DNA from: Emydura subglobosa
Lineage: Eukaryota; Chordata; Testudines; Chelidae
NCBI GenBank assembly: GCA_007922225.1
Contig: ML679959.1
Span: 24,568,959-24,632,958, forward strand
Reading direction: 5' to 3'
DNA: 64,000 nucleotides
Positions 24,051 to 36,106 of the stretch are shown piece after piece (within the stretch, counting starts at the first letter, position 1; each line of letters starts with the position of its first letter). The notes under the pieces were generated by a model. The model did not search any database, was not told the DNA's origin, and was given only the letters and a program-made list of their open reading frames with translations. The position numbers and the translations under genes were made by a program.

Positions 24051-25829
24051 CGGGCGCCCACCATAGCTTCAGTTAAGCCAAGGGGGCAGAGCCTGGGCAA
24101 GCGATTGCAAACCCCTCATCAGCCCCTGCTTGCTGGTGAGCAGATGTTCCCCCTCCGCGCGCTGTGTGAAGAGCCGGCGCCCCCCTCTCCTTCTCCGCCC
24201 GTGGTCTTGGGGCGGCAGTGGCGAGCGCAAGCTGACTTTGACGATGCTGAGACCAAGTTGCTGTTTCCTCTCTTCTCCGCCCAGGCCCGTCTGCCGCCTG
24301 CCAGGAGTTAGCTGGAGTTTGTTAGCCCAGTCGCGCCTCCGGAGAAGAAGAGGAACAGGCCCTGATTCTGCCACGGGACCCGCCGGCGTGGTGCTCGGCA
24401 CGTATTCAGAGCCCCTTGGCAGGATCAGGGCCTCAGCTTCTGCCTGGTGCCGTGCCTGCTTGTCTCGCAGCTGCTGGTGGTTCGGTTTCTTCCTTTCTGG
24501 GCACTGGCACCCAGCGGCAGGGTCAGCTGCAGGGCGTGGCTGCCCTTCGTGGCTGTAATGCCAAGCACGAGGGGATATACGAGCGCTCCCCATCCCACCG
24601 CGCCGGCAGGAAGCGCGGCCGTGGCTCACCTCTCTGGAGCAGCTCCTTGCAGCATGGGCGTTCACCTCGCCCAGTGGGGTACCCAGCCCCCTGGCCAGAT
24701 TCTGCAGGATTCCCCCCTTCCCCCTGCTTCCAGGGCATCAACATCCTGGAGGTGCCAACCAGAGTCCTTGGGCAGGTTCAGACCCAGGCAGATCCATCAG
24801 CTGCCCCTGGGGTCTTACTTCAGTTCCCAGCTCCTCCCCAAGGGACGTGGTTCCCAACTCACGCCCACCCCAGCGGGTAAGAGATCATTCCCCTTTGCTC
24901 TTCTCCCAGGATCCTGGCCCATAGCCCCATCTCCCTTGAGTCTCGGTCCTTCAGACTCTTCCCCTCTGGAGGGGACACATGGGCCTGACCCCGGCTTCTA
25001 CTTGAGCCTCCTGCTCCTCCCCAGAGAGGGCCTGCAGAGCTTTTCCCTAGCGAGCTAGGTCCCTCCCACCCTCTGGGCCCCCTCTCCAACCACCCAGCTT
25101 GCTAAGCTTCTCTCCTTCCCACCGGCCCATGCTCTCCAGGGGTGGCGCGGGGCTCACCCAAGCCCCCCAGCTGTCCATTAAAACACTTTTCTCAGGCCAG
25201 CCTTGGCCAGATGTCTTGGCAAGGGCTGGCTGTTCCTTAGAAACCCCCAGTCACTCGGGGGCAGGGGAAAGCCCCCAGGAGAAGGTAACTCCTGCTGAGA
25301 CAATCCTCCAGCTAGACCATTGGGTTCCCGCTCTGACCTTTCCCTCGGGACACGGGACAAACCCTGCGAGCCAAGGGCAGCTGGGCCAGACGGGAGAGCA
25401 GTTTGCGGCTCAGCTCGGGTGAAAACTCAGCAGCAGCCATAACCCGATGGCCACGTCCCCGAGTCCTGCTCCCGCGCACAGCTGGGAACCCAGCAGCAAA
25501 TCCCCTGTGAGTGAGTGTCCCGGGCCAGGGATGGAATCAGCCTGGGCACCACCCTAGGGGACCATGACGAAAATGGGGGGGGAGGTGAATGACCCAAAAA
25601 TGATTGCCACATGCTCTCACCCCAGTGCTGCCCCGTCTCCATGCAGGGGCAGGCAGCCACCCCCTGCCCCCCGTGCTGCTGCTGCTGCTTCCCCTCCATG
25701 CCCAGGGGAGCAGTGGGGCAGTGGGCGGGGAGCGTGACAGCTGAGGGAAGAGACCATGAGAGAGGCGGGCGCAGAAGGCGGCTGGGCGCCAAAGGTGAGG
25801 CGAGACCGTGTCGGGCACTTGCTGTGTTT

Positions 25830-25925
25830 GTCTTGGCCCATCTGGCGGGATGCTGCTCCGGCGGTCATTAGGCAGATGGCTGGTTAATTTGTGCCGGGAT
25901 TACGGCCCTGGTGGCAATCACGAAC
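25830..25925. other. Weak candidate conserved element
   Basis: GGTCATTAGGCAGATGGCTG and GGTTAATTTGTGCCGGGATT, with CAGATG E-box and TTAATT core. Unique-looking; conservation not tested. Confidence -1.
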
Positions 25926-27222
25926 CGGCCCAGGAACCTCTGTCACTTTCACCAGCTCTGTGGGCAGTCAGTGGTGTCTGCTGGAACGGCTGGGGGGGCG
26001 CTGGAGTCTGGGAATGGCCCCGAGGAGATGGGGGGGAAGGGACTTGAGGGCCTGGGGCAGGGAGAAAGCCCAACGGCATTTGGATGGGAAGGGGGCGTCC
26101 TGGGCAAGTAGTGACTCCTTGTGCGCCAGGGGTCTCTGCTGCCCTGCCCAGGGCTCCCCTCTCCCTCCCGTGATGCCCCATAGCCATGGGTCCAGCTCAG
26201 GTGGCTCTGCCCCGGGCAGGGGGGGAGTTACTGTAGTGCATGGAGATGATCCAGGTGGAATCACTGGGGAGGGTGGGGGCTGACCTGTGTCTTTGCCGGT
26301 GCGGGGGGTCACTCTCCTGGTTGTGCACTGGTGGAAAGTGTCTCTGCCCATCGCCGCTGCTGGGCAGGGAACCAGCAGCGGCCGCCCCTCACAGGCCCCG
26401 GCTTGTGCTCTCTGCCCCCTCATCCAAGGGTTTCCCTCCTGCCAGCGAGAAGGGGGGCTGGAAGCATGGGGGGGCAGCAGGAGCAGGGGAGGGGGAGGCT
26501 GGTGTGAGGCGCATGGGGGAATCCTGAAGGGGGGCACACCCAGTGGGGAGGGGGCTAGTGGGTTACCAGCCCAGCTGGTGGTTCAGGGAGCTTTGAGCTG
26601 AGCGGGGCCCCCGGGCTGTGTCACTGACCCAGGCTGAGGTTCCTGGGCAGCCCAGCCAGGGACGAGCTGTGTCCTCAGCCAGGCCCTACCCCGTGCCTGG
26701 GGGGGACCCGAGCTCCCCCACCCCAAGCAGCCTGCTGACGGGCTGGCCCCAGCTTTTGTGCAGCCCTGTGCGTGCCAGCCCGGCTGAGACCCAGGTGCAG
26801 GGCCCGAGCTGACCGGCGAGGCCAACCCAGCATCACAGCCCACGCTCAGACGGTGCCCGGATGGGGGGGAGGGGGGCCAGCCTGCTGCTAGGAGAGCAGA
26901 GGTGGCTGCTCCTGCTGCCTTGCCCCCAACCTCACCCTCCCCCCTCCCCGCCCACCGCCCGCCAGCTCCCAGGGGGCACACGTAGGCGCCCAGCAATGGG
27001 CGTGACCCCACAAGCTCCAGCGTATGGTACCTCTGTGACCAGCCCTGTCTGATCTACCCGAGCCATGGCATTACCCGGGCGCCCACCACAGACAGCTCGG
27101 AGTGGCCGCGCTCACAAGCCGGGGCAGCCCAGGGATGGGAGCCCTCCCCAGGACACCCAGCTCCTGCCGGGAGAGGGGCGGTGAGTCAGCAGGAACACTC
27201 GCCCCTGAGCGATGCTCCAGGG

Positions 27223-27336
27223 TTAAACAGCTGCCATGACCTGGCTAAGAGGCAGCTGCATTTCAGTGCTGAGTAGGGGAATCCCTACATAAACAGCTGC
27301 TGTGTCCCACCCCAGAGGCAGCTGCATTTCAATGGT
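27223..27336 (+). repeat. Two direct 45-bp copies, each with two CAGCTG E-boxes
   Basis: Copies 27,223-27,268 and 27,290-27,335 both start TAAACAGCTGC and end AGAGGCAGCTGCATTTCA(G/A)TG, with a different middle. Four CAGCTG palindromes occur within 115 bp. This may be a piece of a dispersed repeat. Confidence -1.
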
Positions 27337-28080
27337 GGATATAAACCTGGCTATCATCTTATGTCTATTAATTCAACTGGTATGAAAGGGACTGTGGGCA
27401 AGCAGGATTTGTATTATCCCCATCGGCCCATCATCCTCCCCGCACACCCCTCCCTCCAGCCAAGAGCCTGTCACGCACCCAGAACCCAGGCTGCAACACG
27501 TTCCTCTCTGCTCCCCGCTGCCCGGCCCTGCACCCCGTTCTCCCAGCTGCCCTGCCACCTGCGCTGCAGAGGCTCCGACATGCACATGGCTGCATTTTTG
27601 TGTCCCCCATGGCCGGGCTCTCTGCACAGGAAGACGATGCTTCCTGTGGAGGAGAAGGCCTCAGCTCCATGGAGGGCAGAGGTTAAGGGCCTATTAGAGC
27701 CAATTTGTAATCTTCTTGTCAAAGCCCCTGAACCACAGGCCCCGGGGCCCCTCGTGCTGACGGGGGGCGTTGCGGTGGGAAGGTGCTTTTTCCAGGGGTC
27801 GGGCTGAATTTCCTCCACCTCCTGCTCCTCAACTCAGGTGCCAGGTTGGCAATCCCTCCCCGGCGATCCCTGCAGTGCAGGGAACGTGGCCTGGAGCTCA
27901 GCCCCACAGAGGCTGAGTGTGTGCGCAGTGGGCACGGGTTTGGTGCAGGTGTGTGTGCAGTGTGAGTGTGGCCGGGGTGTGCGCAGCACGTGCGTGAGTA
28001 GCCTGCGTGGGCGTGGCAGGCATGTCACGCGTGTGCCTGCAGTTAATGCCCGTGCAGTGCGTACACGGCGCGTGCAGTGC

Positions 28081-28090
28081 NNNNNNNNNN
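28081..28090. other. Assembly gap (10 N)
   Basis: Ten N bases at the end of a TG- and GTGCAGTG-rich low-complexity tract (27,915-28,080); the real gap length is unknown. Confidence -1.
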
Positions 28091-28964
28091 GTGCCAGCCC
28101 CAGAGCTGCCTTGCTGGTGGCCCCTCTGCAGCTGCAAGGAGGGTCACTGGGGGAGCCCCGTTAACGAGGTTTAAGGGGGAGGCACCGGGCCCAGGTGCGG
28201 GATTCACCCAGCTGGTGCGACGGGTTTCCAGGTCACTGACTAGCTGCTAATGAAACCCAGAGATGCAGCTGCCCCATGGGGAGGACCAGGCACACTGGGG
28301 GCTTTGCCAGCTGCTGCCAGGGCAGGCCAGAGGCTGGAGCAATGGGGAGCGGCTGAATTCACCCCTCCCCTAACATTGCCCAGCCTTTTATCTCCCAGTC
28401 CCTATCTCCAGAGCCCAGCTGGCACTGGGATGGAATGGGCGAGTGCAGGGGAACCTCCAGGTCAGACTCCTCCTGCCGGGGGGTCTCCCCCCTTTCCAGT
28501 TCAGCCTGGGCTCCCCTTCTCCTCCCGCCTCCCAGGAACCCAGCCTGGAGCAGGGCTGGCTGCGGCGGGTCCCTGGTCAGAGCTGAGCTGTCAGGGATGA
28601 TGCTGTCCCAGGAGCAGCTTCTCAGCCTCCCCATCAGGGCCTGGTGTGGGGGCAAGGGGGCAGGGCAGGAGGAAGGATGCTTAGCTTGGCTGGGCAGAAC
28701 TCTGGGCCCTTAGGGGAAAGAGACAGGGCGTGGGGGAGGCACCAACTGGATGAGGGGCGGAGCACGTTCAAAAATCTCTCTGCATAGGAAAGCTAGCCCC
28801 CCCCTCCAGGGTTTGGGGTTGCAGGGGCCAGAGGCTGGGACTGTATCCCCAAGGTTTGGGGGTGCAGGATATGGGGGCTTGAGGACTGGATCTCCAGGGT
28901 TTCGGAGTGCAAGGACATCAGATTTCCCACCCCCCAAAGACTGGATGGTGCCAGGTGTGTGTGT

Positions 28965-28986
28965 GGGGGGGGGGGGGGGGGGGGGG
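28965..28986 (+). repeat. Run of about 22 G after a TG repeat
   Basis: An uninterrupted guanine homopolymer preceded by GTGTGTGTG. Similar shorter runs lie at about 16,640-16,653 and 30,739-30,750. Length is prone to sequencing error. Confidence -1.
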
Positions 28987-29247
28987 AGGATGGCCTCGAG
29001 GAGCCTGTGATGACAGCAGCATGGGCCAGGCAGGTGTGCCCGGGGGATGGGTGGTGGGGACTGCCGGTGAGCAGAGCGCATGGGGGAGCCGATGGCACAT
29101 GCCCCCGGTGAGGTTCTGACCCTGGCCCTGCGATGGCTGATGCAGCCCTGGGAAGGTCCCAGCAGGACCCCTGCCCCCGCAAAGGCAGCCCCAGCTCCCA
29201 GGCCCTGCAGCTGATTGACCACCGGAGGGGCCATTCTTGGTGCAACG

Positions 29248-29261
29248 CTGCCACCTGCTGG
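29248..29261 (-). promoter_or_regulatory. Full-match CTCF core motif
   Basis: CTGCCACCTGCTGG on plus is the reverse complement of a sequence fitting all 14 positions of CCASYAGRKGGCRS. Motif evidence only. Confidence -1.
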
Positions 29262-30799
29262 GGATGTCCCGAGCCGTGCGAGCCCCACATCCTACCAGCT
29301 GCCGGGGCCCTAGACTTGGACCCACGTCTTGAGGACCTGGGACGAGGGAGGGAGAGCAGGGAGACCCCACCCACTGCCCCGGGATGCAGGGGCTCAGACC
29401 CTCCTCCTGTGAGACCTGGATCGGGGGAGACCCCCACCCATTGCATGGCCTCAGCGGCCGCCTGTTTCCCACCGTGCCCAGCTGAGCCGGAGTGCGCGGG
29501 TGACAGGGCTGCCGAGGAGGATGGACGGGGTCTGCCTGGGGGCCATGGCTCAGCTCAGAAGGGGCCCCAGGCAGCTCCTGACCTCTTAGCCCCTGCACAG
29601 ACACTGCCGGGGTGAAGCAGTGGGCATGGCGAGACGGGCAGCGTGACGGGGGCAGCTCTGCTCCCCCTCCCACTTGGTGCAGCCCGCGGGACCGCTCGGC
29701 ACCTGTCCCGAGCCATCTCCAGTCTGCATGGTGCGCCCGTCGCTGCAGCCCCTAGTGTCCCGGGCACAGGAGAGAGGGCGTGGTGGGGACCAGTCCCCAG
29801 CGTCGGACGATGTGTGCCCATCAGCGGGGGGAGGGATTTGTACCCGGAGAGACGGGGAGGATACCGCATGGAAAGGCAGCACCTGGCACCTCCAGCCTTG
29901 CCCACTCCATCCCAGCATCTCCTGGGTAGCCTGTGCCTGGCATTGCAGAGCACGGGACTAACGGCAGAGCACCCACCTCTGGGGAGGAGGCCAGGCCCCA
30001 GGCCCACAGCATGCTGCTAGGGGTCCCTGTAAGGAAGGGGGTGTCTCTGTCCCCCATGGGGCTGCCCACCCCCTGCCCAATGGCTAGGCACTCCAGTGAC
30101 CGGCGCCAGCTGGGTTCATTGCTGGTTTGGGGGGGAGGAAACTCATTCGGGCCCACGAACGGGGCAAAGGGAAGCAAAGTTGCTGCCCCATGGGCCAAAG
30201 GCCACGTCCTGTCGAAGCTCCCGGCCCTGCTAGCCAAGCGAGTCGCTCCCAACCACGGGCCTGGCCAGGGACGGACAGAGCCTCCAGGTTGGAGAGCAGC
30301 AGGCCCAGGCTGGGAGGGAGCCGGGCACAGGGATGGGGCAAGGCGCTGGGCCCGGGTTGGGCGGCTGCTCTGCACCGTGCAGACGAAAGCAGCCTCTGTA
30401 AGGGGCAGGGAGAGGAGGGCTCAGCCCGGCCCATGATGTCCACGTGGAGCAGGTGGGAGCTCAGGCCACGTGCTGGGGGGTGTCTTGCTCTCCTAACCGC
30501 CCACCCTTCCCCTCGGGGCTCGCTGCCCCCTTGGTCTGCTCGGGGCCAGCACTGGTGGCTCTGGACGGTTGCCCCCGTGCACAAAGCCCAGCTCTGAGCA
30601 CCCCACGGCCAGGAGGAGGCTCCCCAGAGGAGGCACCTGCTGGCTGCACTGGTTTGGGGCTGGGGTCCCGGAGATGCCCCCGCACCATGGCTCTGCGTAG
30701 CCAGGGCCCTGGTCCCAGCAGAGGGGCCGTGTGTGTGTGGGGGGGGGGGGAGGCGGGAGAGTGCTCAGCTGGGGGGAGAACGGGGAGGGGCTGGTCTGC

Positions 30800-30868
30800 C
30801 CTCCGAGATGGTGATTGAAATGAACGGAAAGTGCAGGTTACGTCCGAATGAATTAAGCACGAGCGGAC
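30800..30868. other. Candidate conserved element
   Basis: GAGATGGTGATTGAAATGAA, CAGGTTACGTCCGAATGAAT and TAAGCACGAG. TTACGTCC is close to a CREB-type site. AT-rich island; function unknown. Confidence -1.
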
Positions 30869-32281
30869 GGGAGCTGGGCTGAGCCGTCCCTGCGTTTGGC
30901 AGCTGTGCCGCGGGGTGACCCCGCCGTGAACCCAACTCGCGCAGGCCGCGCATCTGAATCCTCCCACGCCACCCGGCCTCCTCCCCGCGCAGGACACCCC
31001 GGCCGTCAGTGCGAGACCCCGCAACCTCCCCCTCCCTGGTCCCCCCTCTCACGCGGGACGCTCCGGCCCATAGCACCAGGCGCTCTGATCCGCCTGCGTG
31101 GGACGGCCCAGCTGTCAGGGGTAGACACTCTGCGGCTGCTTCTTCAATGCACCAGCCATCCGGCACCAGGCTCCACGGCTTGTAAGACAACTCATCTACA
31201 TCACCGCGTCCTCAGCAGGCATTTCCACCTCCCTCCATGTCATGGGGACGCAGTGCCCAGTACACAGCCCTGGGGGCCCGGGCCAACCGTCCCCCCACGC
31301 TAAGGACCGGCCATTCGTTCCCCCCCAGCTCTGCCCCTTGGGAGGACGCTAGCCACGGCCAGTGGCGGGTTGCTGAACTCCTGGGCATGGGTGTCTCTGG
31401 GTCAGATGCACCGGCACGGGGGAGTGAAGCCCGGTTTGCCCTGGCATCCAGGCTGCCCCAGCCCCTGCACCTCCATGTCTCTGTCAATGCCCCTGGGCCA
31501 CTCGGCTCGGGCAGAACCCACAGCCCTGAGCCGCTGGGCCCCCAGTCACCCACCCGTGAAGGCACCAAGCTGACTGCGTGAGGCATAGAAGGGACACCAG
31601 CCCCTTCCCGGCCCCTGCCGCCATGAGCAGAGGCCCTCGCCGCGCAGCGCCCCCTCTGCCCGCAGGCAGCTCTGCAGGAGCAGCATGCACGGCCCACACA
31701 AGGGAGCCTGTTCCCCGGCTGGGTCGGGCGCTTCTCCAGCCCCTTCTCCGGTGCAGCCTTGGGGGTCTCGCTCTGCCCCCTGCAGGCCAGGCTGGCAGGG
31801 TCCAAGGCTGCTGGGTGGGGGGGCTCCTATGCCAAGCCCGCCTGGCCGCAGCTGGGCAACGACGGGTTAAACCGGCGCCAGCTCCATTTGGGATTTAAGG
31901 GGGAGGAAGGAGCAAGCGCCACGGCTGAACTTTTGACCCCGCGGCTCCAGAACCAGATGCCAAGTGCTCGGCTGCCCCACGGCCCTGCCACCGAGCCCCG
32001 AGCCGTGCACGTAACCCACTGTCAGCCCCCCTCCCCCTGCCCAATTAGCCAACTTTCCGGTTCACTGGCTGGCCACCGGGTGACTCGACCTGGCACTTGC
32101 TTCATTCCTCCCCCCCAAACCCCCGCTATCAGGGCTATATTTAGCAACTGCACGGGTTGGATGCCAGGTCAGAGCCTCAGACGAGTGTGAACGGGAGGGC
32201 ACGGGGAGGGGCGCCCCAGCTGGGAGAGCAGCTACCTAGCCGGGCTAACCTTTGCGCCCCGGCTCCATGCCGCTGGCTGCT

Positions 32282-32582
32282 TCGCTCTGCCAGTGCCCCC
32301 AACCCTGGCCTGCACCCCCTGCTAACCCAGCCCCGGGATCCCCCCGCTCTGCCAGTGCCCCCCAACCCTGGCCCGCAGCCCCCTGCTAACCCAGCCCTGG
32401 GATCCCCCCACTCTGCCAGTGCCCCCCAACCCTGGCCCGCAGCCCCCTGCTAACCCAGCCCTGGGATCCCCCCACTCTGCCAGTGCCCCCAACCCTAGCC
32501 TGCAGCCCCCTGCTAACCCACCCTGGGATCCCCCCGCTCTGCCAGTGCCCCCCAACCCTGGCCTGCAGCCCCCTCCAGCCCG
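32282..32582 (+). repeat. Minisatellite with a period of about 61-66 bp
   Basis: About four and a half copies of a unit containing CTCTGCCAGTGCCCCCAACC, CTGGCCCGCAGCCCCCTGCT and AACCCAGCCCTGGGATCCCC. It creates repetitive open frames on both strands that are not genes. Confidence -1.
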
Positions 32583-34284
32583 GCAGGGAGTAAAACCGGC
32601 CCCAGCCCCCATGTATGGGACCACAGCCCTGACACGCATTGGGGACAGGAGCCCACAAGCCAGGGGCAGACAGACCCAGCCAGGGGGTTCCACAGCCACC
32701 CCCCGGATTAAAATGCCACAGCTGGGGTCCCGTGGGAGGTGCGCACACACCCCTCCGGCTGCACCGCCGCTCAGACTTGGCCCAGCAGCCCCTCTGTCTG
32801 GCAGGACGAGTGACAGTGTCCGTGTGCCAGCGCATGGCTCTCGGCGAAGCGACGTGCCAGGGTAGCACTCCCCCCGGCCGGGTTGAAATACAGGCTAAAA
32901 GGCGGCCTGTGCGCGTGGAGGGTGCGTGTCAGGGGCAAGGGCGTTTTTAATTTAAATAAGAGACGTCCCTTATACCCCCCACCTCCTTCACCAAAAGACT
33001 CCAGCCCCCTCCCAGCTCAGAACACACCGCCCTGCCCCAGACATGCACCCTACACCCTTCAGCCTCGGGGGGGTGTTATTACTGAAGCTGCGCCTGGCCC
33101 GCCCCAGGCTCTGGTCCAGCCCAGCAGAGCCTGTGCCTGTGATGCCCCGCGCATGGTGCAGGTCTGTCTCCCCTGGTGCCGCTGACTCCCCTCCCTGGCA
33201 GAACGAATCTGCACACCAGCCTTTGCCCCTCGCTGGGGTTTATTCTTTCTTCCACACACCCGTTACAGATGGAGACAGGGAGAGCCCAGCCTCCAGCAGG
33301 GCCTTCATCCCAGCAGACACGCTCAGCCTCCACCCTGAGCCCCATGGAAGCGCAGCGTGGGGACTGGGCAACACCCAGGGTGGGGGCAGAGGTGAGCAGT
33401 TTTATCGCCCTTGCTTTCCCTTTGACGCCACGAGCCAGGATCTTCCACCTGGGCTGGCAGCCCCCCCTCTTCTTGAGGGTGCAGCTCCTCCAGTGAAGGG
33501 CACGGGGCCAGAAACAAAGGCCTACCCCACTGCTGAGCCCCCTGCATCCTGCCCCATCCAAACCACTCTGTGTCTACCAGAGATCCAGCATGCTTCAGCT
33601 GCTGCAGGCCAGGTGCATCTCCCTCTTCCACCCCCCTCGCCCCCTTGGGATTTCAACCTTCCTCTTCCCCGCTGCCCCAGAGAGCAGTCAGCCGGTGCCC
33701 ATCAGGGCATGGGGGTGGGAAAGGAAGGCTGGGCCGTCTGGGGGCAGGGGGCCAGTAGCAAAGGAATGCCAGTCCTTGGAGGGAGGGAGAGGCAGGGCGA
33801 GGGCCAGCCCCGGGTGGTAGGGAGTGCCAGTCCAGGTGGGGAAGGGTGGGGAATAAGCACCAATGCAGACGGGCAGGGGTGTGGGCTCATCCGTGCTGAC
33901 AGTCCCGCTGTGCTAAACTTCGTTCTGCAGCAGGCCGTGAACTCAGGTCCTGCTCCCCGGTGCCCTGCCCAGAAAGGGAGCGGCCAGATGGTGACAGGAG
34001 GTGACACACGAGCCCTCGGTGCCAGCCAGTGCAGTACCTGCATGGGAGAGAAGCGGGGAGTCAGGGGCCTCTGTCCTCCCACACCACCGGGAGATCCTGA
34101 GCGCACTGGGCGAGCCCTGCAGAACGCTGCCCAGCACCAAGGCTGGATGGGGTCTATCTCCCAGCACAGGGCGGGACCCTTGGGGGCATTCACTAGTGAT
34201 GCTGTCCAGTGTCAAAGGGGAGCAGGGTGCAGAAGGGAAGATGGGTTCTCCCAGCTCGTGGGGAGGGAAAGTCTGGTCCATGCA

Positions 34285-35540
34285 GGGCAAAGGCAAACAT
34301 AGGAATCGCCAGGTCCAGCGTCCTGTCTGCACCAGTGATCAGTGCCAGCTGCTTCAGAGGCAGGTGGAAGAGCCCTGCAATAGCAGATTAGGATAATCTG
34401 CCCCACACAAAGCAACTGAATTAAGCCTTAATGCCCAAGATATTATCACCCATCCAGCCCTCTACTACTCTTCGTCAGCATTAACTATTAGAACTGGGGG
34501 GTTTGTGGGTCCATAGGAGCATCCAATCCCTCTTTGAATATGGCTAAATGCTAGGCCTCACCAACTTCCTGTGGCAGGGAGTTCCACAGTCTAATCCAGT
34601 CATTTTATCGACTGTCATCAGGGCCCCTTTTATCCGTCTCCTTTCTAACGTAACAATCCCAATTTTCTTCGCTCTCTTCACCCACCCATCTCACACTCAC
34701 CCCCTGTCTGAGATGGGCTGACACAATATTCTCCATGTGATTCACTAGCCCATTCCTTATGCATCCTAACTGCTCGTTTGCTTTTTTAACCCCAGCTGCA
34801 CATTGAGCAGAGGTCTCCACTGAGCTGGCCAGGGCATTTACCTGAGTTGTTACGTTAGAACCCGGAAAGGTGGCCGAGGAGTTCAGTTTCCCCCCTCCAG
34901 CGTGCATGACTTTGTATTTATCAATGCTGAACCTCTGCCCCTTGCATTGCCCTTTCCTCCGCCCGGGTTAGGGCTCTCTGAAGTTCTGCACAGCCCCCTC
35001 TAGGCCGGACTAACCTAAATAACCGTGTGGCCGCTGCACGTTTTACCACCTCACCACCCACCTTTCTCCCCTACTTAAACAGCAGTCCCAGACTGGACTA
35101 GGATGGAATCCCCCTCCCCCCCCCCGTTCACATTGACCTAGATTCTCACACATATTGGCTCCGAACTCCCACTGATTTCAATGGAAACCTAAACGTCTTT
35201 GAGGATCTGGGCCTTCCCGCCAAGCTGAAAATTCACCGTTTATTCCTATTCTTTGAGTTCTGTCGCTTGGCCCGTTTTTGATCCATGACAGAACCTGCTC
35301 ACTCACCTTCTGAGGCTTAGCTTTTTTCAGAGCCTCTTGTGAAGGGCCTTGTCAAAGGCCCGGTGGAAGGCTAAATATATCGTGTTAACTGGTTCTCCTT
35401 TAAGCACTATTTTACTGACACACACACAGAATTCCAGGTGGTTTATTATTCTACCTTTCAATGATTGTTTCAACCATTGTACCACGGGCTGTAATTCCTC
35501 AGAGCACCCTAGAATCTTTTCTAAATATAGGACCACCAGA
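34285..35540 (-). mobile_element. CR1-type LINE relic: reverse-transcriptase C-terminal part to 3' end
   Basis: On the minus strand, 35,536-35,327 encodes an RT-like segment with NTIYLAFHRAFDKALHKRL (LINE RT motif YLDFxKAFDxVxH) and continues, after a stop, with words like VLSW and GINGEF. Minus 34,907-34,605 encodes the downstream ORF2 segment (KKANEQLGCIRNG). The 3' tail runs to about 34,290 with the CR1 end motif. Frames are broken, and another repeat is inserted around 35,130-35,215. No 5' part is present. Confidence -1.
35130..35215 (+). repeat. Repeat nested inside the CR1 relic
   Basis: CATTGACCTAGATTCTCACA, CACTGATTTCAATGGAAACC and TTGAGGATCTGGGCC are words of a common turtle interspersed repeat. 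They interrupt the LINE coding frame, so this copy inserted later. Confidence -1.
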
Positions 35541-36106
35541 CGCTGCCCTCCAGCCCTCTGGAACGGCAGCTGGTTTTAATGAGCGGCTACGGTTTTGCTA
35601 GCAACGCAACCGCTGCTTATCTGAGCTCCCTCAGCAATGGTGGTTGTACGCACCAGTGTGTTTGCACGGCGCTAGGGGGCTTGGAAAGGGCAGGTGAGGT
35701 GGTGGTGGTGGTTTGCAGGTTAACTAGCTCCCAGTGGGAGTGGGGAGAAAGTCATGGGGATGGGCTATCTTAGAGACCCAGCCTGGAAGGTGGAGGGCAG
35801 AGGTAAGGTTGTTTGCGGCAAGCGCATCCATATTCTGCCATGAAAGCATCTAATAAAAAGAACCAGCGTCTCTATCACAACCCCTCTGACTATCCCCTCT
35901 GGCGGATAAACAGCTCAGAGCACCCCCCGGCGCCAAGCAGCAGGACTGCAGAGCCCCGCAGGCAGGAGCTGCTGGTCTTTCTCAGGCACCTCGGTGTGTG
36001 CTTGACCCAGGGCTGTTTGGCCATCGGGCCTACGGGCTCGGCCGCGCTCACCTTGGTGGCTTTGACCCGTGCAGTCCTTCTGGGTGCAGCGTGGAGGGGT
36101 GAGAGG
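35541..36106 (-). other. 3' flank and probable 3' UTR of the MFSD8-like gene
   Basis: Minus-strand sequence beyond the TGA at 36,107. No clear AATAAA lies close to the stop on the minus strand. The nearest hexamers (ATTAAA about 35,580-35,575; AATAAA about 35,447-35,442) border or lie in the CR1 relic, so the gene may use a repeat-derived polyadenylation signal. Confidence -1.

Larger units (their letters stand above)
24051..34284. other. Intergenic DNA, no gene seen
   Basis: GC-rich DNA with the listed minisatellite, poly-G run, E-box repeat and assembly gap. The plus-strand open frame 33,043-34,302 (about 419 codons) has skewed composition and no recognisable domain. Confidence -1.

Noticed and set aside
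32157..32868. Repetitive open frames on both strands at the 32 kb minisatellite
   Set aside because: Artefacts of the tandem repeat.
33043..34302. Plus-strand open frame of about 419 codons
   Set aside because: Low-complexity composition, no domain or splice structure, and it runs into the CR1 tail. GC-rich DNA yields such frames by chance.
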